A stretch of DNA of 53,833 bases, from the NCBI GenBank assembly GCA_902779055.1, contig CACZAD010000011.1, positions 1 to 53,833 of the forward strand. Direction: 5' to 3'. A program made the position numbers and the translations under genes. Below, piece by piece: positions 51,071 to 53,833 of this stretch. Origin of the DNA: Fibrobacter succinogenes (GTDB taxonomy: Bacteria > Fibrobacterota > Fibrobacteria > Fibrobacterales > Fibrobacteraceae). Below the pieces are notes generated by a model. That model saw only the letters and a program-made list of their open reading frames with translations. It was not told the DNA's origin and did no database searches. How positions within the stretch are numbered: position 1 is the stretch's first letter; the number at the start of each line of letters is the position of its first letter.

Positions 51071-51710
51071 CAAGAACCTTGTCGCCCTCTGGAGCATATC
51101 CCTACTCGCTCTATGTGCCTGCACCGCCGAGAACGCCGGCGCCAGCATAGATCCGCCCGCCATGGCCTATTCCGATCCCGAAAGCAGTTCGTCAATCGCA
51201 GGAACCTCCGAAGAACTTTCTTCTTCGGGAGTCAAAGTCGTTGAAAGCACCGACATCATAAAAAGCAATGACAGCGAGGTGACCATCGTAAAAACGCATT
51301 TTGAGTATGTCGCTTCGGAAACAGGAAACTCCGTCCCGACAACAGCATCTTCCAGCAGCACGGCTATCCATCAAGACACTCCTAGCGGTTCCGAATCTAG
51401 AAAAACAAAATCCGTCATAGCCTATTGCAACGACGAAACAAAAAAATACAAGGTCGAAATCAGCCTAGCATCAAACGACTTTATCGAAAAAACATTAACG
51501 ATGGACAACTTCGGTTCTTCTTGCGCAACGATATTCAACAAGTTCAAAGAAGCCTGCCCGTCCGAAGTCGAAATCAAGAATAACGCCGAAGGGTGCGACG
51601 AGAACGGATCCATCAATATCACCTGTACCTATATGGACGATTCCGTCAGCTTTGACGCACTCGAAACCGAGATGTCCAATACAGCCATCTCCGACTGCGA
51701 AAAAATCTGA
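51063..51710 (+). CDS. Ser-rich lipoprotein of unknown function (module 4)
   Basis: A 215-residue lipoprotein with lipobox LCAC (Cys20). A Ser/Thr-rich, low-complexity region runs to about residue 115, and a small globular part (about 118-215) has cysteines at intervals (AYCNDET, SSCATIF, EACPSEVE, EGCDENG, ITCTYMD, SDCEKI). It is not obviously related to the module 3 lipoprotein beyond format, though both end in Cys-rich domains of about 100-165 residues. There is no clear ribosome site immediately before the ATG (AAAGGATAAAAAGC), so re-initiation after the overlapping regulator stop is likely. Confidence 0.75.
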   Translation: MLNKNLVALWSISLLALCACTAENAGASIDPPAMAYSDPESSSSIAGTSEELSSSGVKVVESTDIIKSNDSEVTIVKTHFEYVASETGNSVPTTASSSSTAIHQDTPSGSESRKTKSVIAYCNDETKKYKVEISLASNDFIEKTLTMDNFGSSCATIFNKFKEACPSEVEIKNNAEGCDENGSINITCTYMDDSVSFDALETEMSNTAISDCEKI

Positions 51711-51722
51711 CCCGAAAACGAA

Positions 51723-51744
51723 GCGGCCCATAGACTTGGGCCGC
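51723..51744. terminator. Bidirectional hairpin between module 4 and the convergent gene
   Basis: GCGGCCCA-TAGACT-TGGGCCGC is a perfect 8-bp stem. The T-runs are weak on both sides (TTCGTTTTC on the minus strand). Confidence 0.55.
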
Positions 51745-51749
51745 AAGCG

Positions 51750-52982
51750 TCAATCGCTGTAATAACCGCGAAGGTCGTAAACCAAGTTGACCGAAATTCG
51801 GCCAGAACTCGAAAAAGACTGCCCCAAAGTCCAATCGTAGCGTAACATCAACGAGAGCCAATGAGACTTGGAACTAGACGCTAAAAGGTTATACCCGATA
51901 TCGCCACCCATGAACCAGCCTTTATACGATCTATCGTAGGCGCCACCCCAAACGAAATCGACAAAGAGTCCCTTACGCTGCGAGAATCTATGGACCGATT
52001 CAAACGCCCATCTAGATTGGGTCTGTCCCATGGTGCCCGCATAATCCAGTTCCCATAGCCAGGAATGATAATCCGAAAAGCCCCACACCAAGGCAAAGCG
52101 CAAATTCGGATACCATTTGCCATAAAGGTCCTTGCCTCCAGCACCCACTTCTATTCCACCATAATCAGAAAGATAGCACAACAGATCGAAGAAAAGACCG
52201 GAAACGACTTCACCGACGGCTGCCCCGGATTCCGCCATAGATTGCGTGGCGCGGCACCTCGCCTCATGGGTATTGGAGTAATCCACCACTTCGGTATCGG
52301 GACTATCGGGTTCCACATCCAGATCCATAACCAGGCTCGTCAACGAATAAACGACGGACTGGACGTTGTCATCCTGAGTGAACTTTTTATGGACACCCTT
52401 GACGACCTTTGAACCGTGCAAGCGCACCATCCCCGCCCAATAATAATCTTTCAATTTTATCAGGAACAGTTGAACATTGACCTTGTCGCTATTTTCGGAA
52501 AGCTTATACCCAAGCACCTCAAGAGCCGATTCAGCCCTTTGAGTTGCAAGATTCGCCTTGCGGTCTTCAACATCTACAAACACGGGATCCATAAAATATA
52601 CTTCGGACGGTTTTTCGCCTTTGTAAATCTTGGGTGCCTTACCAAAAGACATCTTGAGCATGGTTTCCACGGCACTGTCAACGTCATCCACTTCTGCGAC
52701 CACAGAAGAATCCGTTTCGATTCGGCCATCCGCCAAGAACTTTTTCATCCGTATAAGGTGCATCACAGGATTCGACGACGAAAAAGAAACCCCAACCTTT
52801 TCAAAATGACAGCTGGGAACATAACCCAATTCAGCTAAATAGACCGTCGCCATAGCCTTCAGCTTTTTTGCAGAAAGGTCACGCGGGCCACGGCTATCGC
52901 CATCAATGACCTGCACTTCAACCGCTCCCGCAAATGCAGCAAGGAACACTAACAAAGAAAATATACGAGAAAACAAGGACAT
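51750..52982 (-). CDS. Exported protein of unknown function, probable outer-membrane associated
   Basis: I do not recognise this 410-residue protein. ATG 52982 starts a signal peptide (LFSRIFSLLVFLAAFAGA, cleavage near residue 20); the in-frame TTG upstream is ignored. The N-terminal half (about 20-230) is a soluble-looking region with two similar segments, each with a possible small alpha/beta fold (VVAEVDDVDSAVETMLKMSF and VQSVVYSLTSLVMDLDVE). The C-terminal 150 residues alternate aromatic and hydrophobic residues (LWELDYAGTMGQTQSRWAFE, LSLMLRYDWTLGQSF, ISVNLVYDLRGYY), which suggests beta-strands in the outer membrane. A -10-like TACATT ends 6 bases before the ATG, so this mRNA may also be leaderless. 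Confidence 0.65.
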   Translation of the reverse strand: MSLFSRIFSLLVFLAAFAGAVEVQVIDGDSRGPRDLSAKKLKAMATVYLAELGYVPSCHFEKVGVSFSSSNPVMHLIRMKKFLADGRIETDSSVVAEVDDVDSAVETMLKMSFGKAPKIYKGEKPSEVYFMDPVFVDVEDRKANLATQRAESALEVLGYKLSENSDKVNVQLFLIKLKDYYWAGMVRLHGSKVVKGVHKKFTQDDNVQSVVYSLTSLVMDLDVEPDSPDTEVVDYSNTHEARCRATQSMAESGAAVGEVVSGLFFDLLCYLSDYGGIEVGAGGKDLYGKWYPNLRFALVWGFSDYHSWLWELDYAGTMGQTQSRWAFESVHRFSQRKGLFVDFVWGGAYDRSYKGWFMGGDIGYNLLASSSKSHWLSLMLRYDWTLGQSFSSSGRISVNLVYDLRGYYSD

Positions 52983-53311
52983 TGGATAAATGTACAAAAT
53001 ACAACTCGTTAAACCACGCTAAATATAGATAAAAGAGATGAGTGGTAAATTAGGATAGATGATATGCAAAAAGGACTGCATTACTGCAGTCCTTTGAATG
53101 TTTTGACGCATTTTTAAAGGCGACCCCGGCACAGGCCCGGGGTGACACTTTAGGCGTTACACTTGGCGCCAATGGCGCCAGTTCGCGGCGCCTCGGTCAT
53201 GCCCAAGCGAGGTTGACGCTTCGCGTCTGTGGCTGCATTTATCAAATATAAGTCAATAAATGGCTTATGCTTGAATAAATTTGCACACTCTTGGGCGCGA
53301 CTCTCGGCTTG
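52983..53311. repeat. Spacer with terminator and repeats between carB and the exported-protein gene
   Basis: No gene is seen. It holds the promoter of the exported-protein gene, a hairpin terminator (53068-53095), a CCCCGGCACAGG-CCCGGGGTGACA repeat (about 53122-53146) like that at 418-445, and GGCGCC-rich palindromes with CCTCG/CGAGG pairing (about 53170-53214). Confidence 0.5.
53068..53095 (-). terminator. Probable terminator of carB
   Basis: AAGGACTGCA-TTAC-TGCAGTCCTT. On the minus strand it continues into TTTGC; it lies about 215 bases past the carB stop, after repeats. Confidence 0.6.
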
Positions 53312-53833
53312 CTACACTTCTTCGATGCTTGCGTGATACTCTTGGAGAGACTTCACTGCACCATGTCCGTTCCTTGCAGCGGCGATGCCCTTGACGGTGT
53401 TGTAGGCACCGGCGAGGGTTGTGATGTAGGGAACCTTGTACTTGATGGCGGCCTTACGGATTGCGCTTTCGTCCTTGATGGCGTCGCGCTTTGCCCACGG
53501 CGTGTTGATGATGAGGTTCACCTGCTTGTTCAGGATGATGTCGAGGACGTTCGGGCGGCCTTCGGCGATCTTGTTCACCACTTCGCACTTGACACCGGCA
53601 GCTTCGTAGAACTTGGCAGTGCCTTCGGTAGCGTAAATCTTGAAGCCGAGCTTCTGGAATTCCTTACCGATTTCAATCGCCTGTTCGGAGAGGTTCACCT
53701 TGTCAGAAAGGCTGATGAGCACAGCGCCTTCGTTCGGGAGGAAGGAACCTGCGGCTTCCTGGCTCTTGTAGTAAGCGAGGGCATAGTCGTCGGAGAGGCC
53801 GAGCACTTCGCCGGTGGAGCGCATTTCGGGGCC
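53312..53833 (-). CDS. carB: Carbamoyl-phosphate synthase large chain, C-terminal part (5' end outside window)
   Basis: These last 173 codons belong to CarB, which makes carbamoyl phosphate for pyrimidines and arginine. The frame enters from the window edge with GPEMRSTGEVLGL, the characteristic join between the second ATP-grasp unit and the MGS-like allosteric domain. The rest (LISLSDKVN, GFKIYATEGTAKFYEAAGV, LIINTPWAKRD, YKVPYITTLAGA) is that domain, which binds effectors such as UMP or ornithine. The end matches the usual length of the protein. Confidence 0.95.
   Translation of the reverse strand, partial: GPEMRSTGEVLGLSDDYALAYYKSQEAAGSFLPNEGAVLISLSDKVNLSEQAIEIGKEFQKLGFKIYATEGTAKFYEAAGVKCEVVNKIAEGRPNVLDIILNKQVNLIINTPWAKRDAIKDESAIRKAAIKYKVPYITTLAGAYNTVKGIAAARNGHGAVKSLQEYHASIEEV

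Noticed and set aside
1..53833. Insertion sequence, prophage or conjugative element
   Set aside because: No transposase, integrase, phage structural or relaxase-like protein was recognised in any frame.

Overview
The window is bacterial chromosome from a member of the genus Fibrobacter or a close relative. The evidence is a set of lineage-typical families: a FISUMP-domain lipoprotein, four TIGR02147-family regulators, a TIGR02171-type lipoprotein, poly-serine linkers in exported proteins, and a secreted GH5 cellulase with a C-terminal sorting-like domain. Housekeeping genes (pheS, polA, nnr, infC-rpmI-rplT, maeB, carB) are interleaved with surface and secretion genes. I see no phage, insertion sequence or CRISPR array.

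Layout. 1-12.2 kb: the end of pheS, then a minus-strand polysaccharide block (rfbB, rfbC, a Wzb-like phosphatase, a Wza-like exporter, manC). A lipoprotein and two tandem M6 metalloproteases separate it from rfbA. 12.2-18.8 kb: a DUF3516-type helicase, an exported protein, a zinc/copper efflux permease with its ArsR/SmtB repressor, and an outer-membrane barrel protein. 18.8-26.1 kb: nnr, polA and the GH5 cellulase. 26.2-32.5 kb: two regulator-lipoprotein pairs and a third, broken lipoprotein of the same domain family. 32.7-37.6 kb: maeB, a structured non-coding stretch leading to a 37-residue hydrophobic peptide and a small zinc-ribbon protein, then an M16 peptidase. 37.6-41.1 kb: a duplicated rplT tail, rplT-rpmI-infC, tRNA-Gly(TCC) and the FISUMP lipoprotein. 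41.2-48.2 kb: an RNA methyltransferase, a TIGR02171-type three-part lipoprotein, an MFS transporter, a diguanylate cyclase and a GNAT acetyltransferase. 48.3-51.7 kb: two more regulator-lipoprotein pairs. The window ends with an exported protein and the 3' end of carB.

The strongest candidate for an undescribed system is the four regulator-lipoprotein modules. In each, a TIGR02147 gene overlaps the start of a Ser-rich lipoprotein gene by 4 or 8 bases. The lipoproteins differ while the regulators are similar. Each promoter is preceded by its own palindrome, different in sequence in every module, centred 87-90 bases upstream of the -35 box. A half-copy of that palindrome lies 5-6 bases from the -35. 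Three of the four promoters sit so close to the ATG that the mRNA should be leaderless. I infer self-regulated surface-protein cassettes, each with a private operator. All of this was read by eye and needs a genome-wide check.

Other notable items are a single nonsense codon inactivating the third lipoprotein, an 81-bp duplicate of the rplT 3' end, a 43-bp palindromic repeat with a compensatory base-pair change, repeat-like sequence inside the polA linker, and a zinc sensor whose alpha-5 metal site and operator are both readable.
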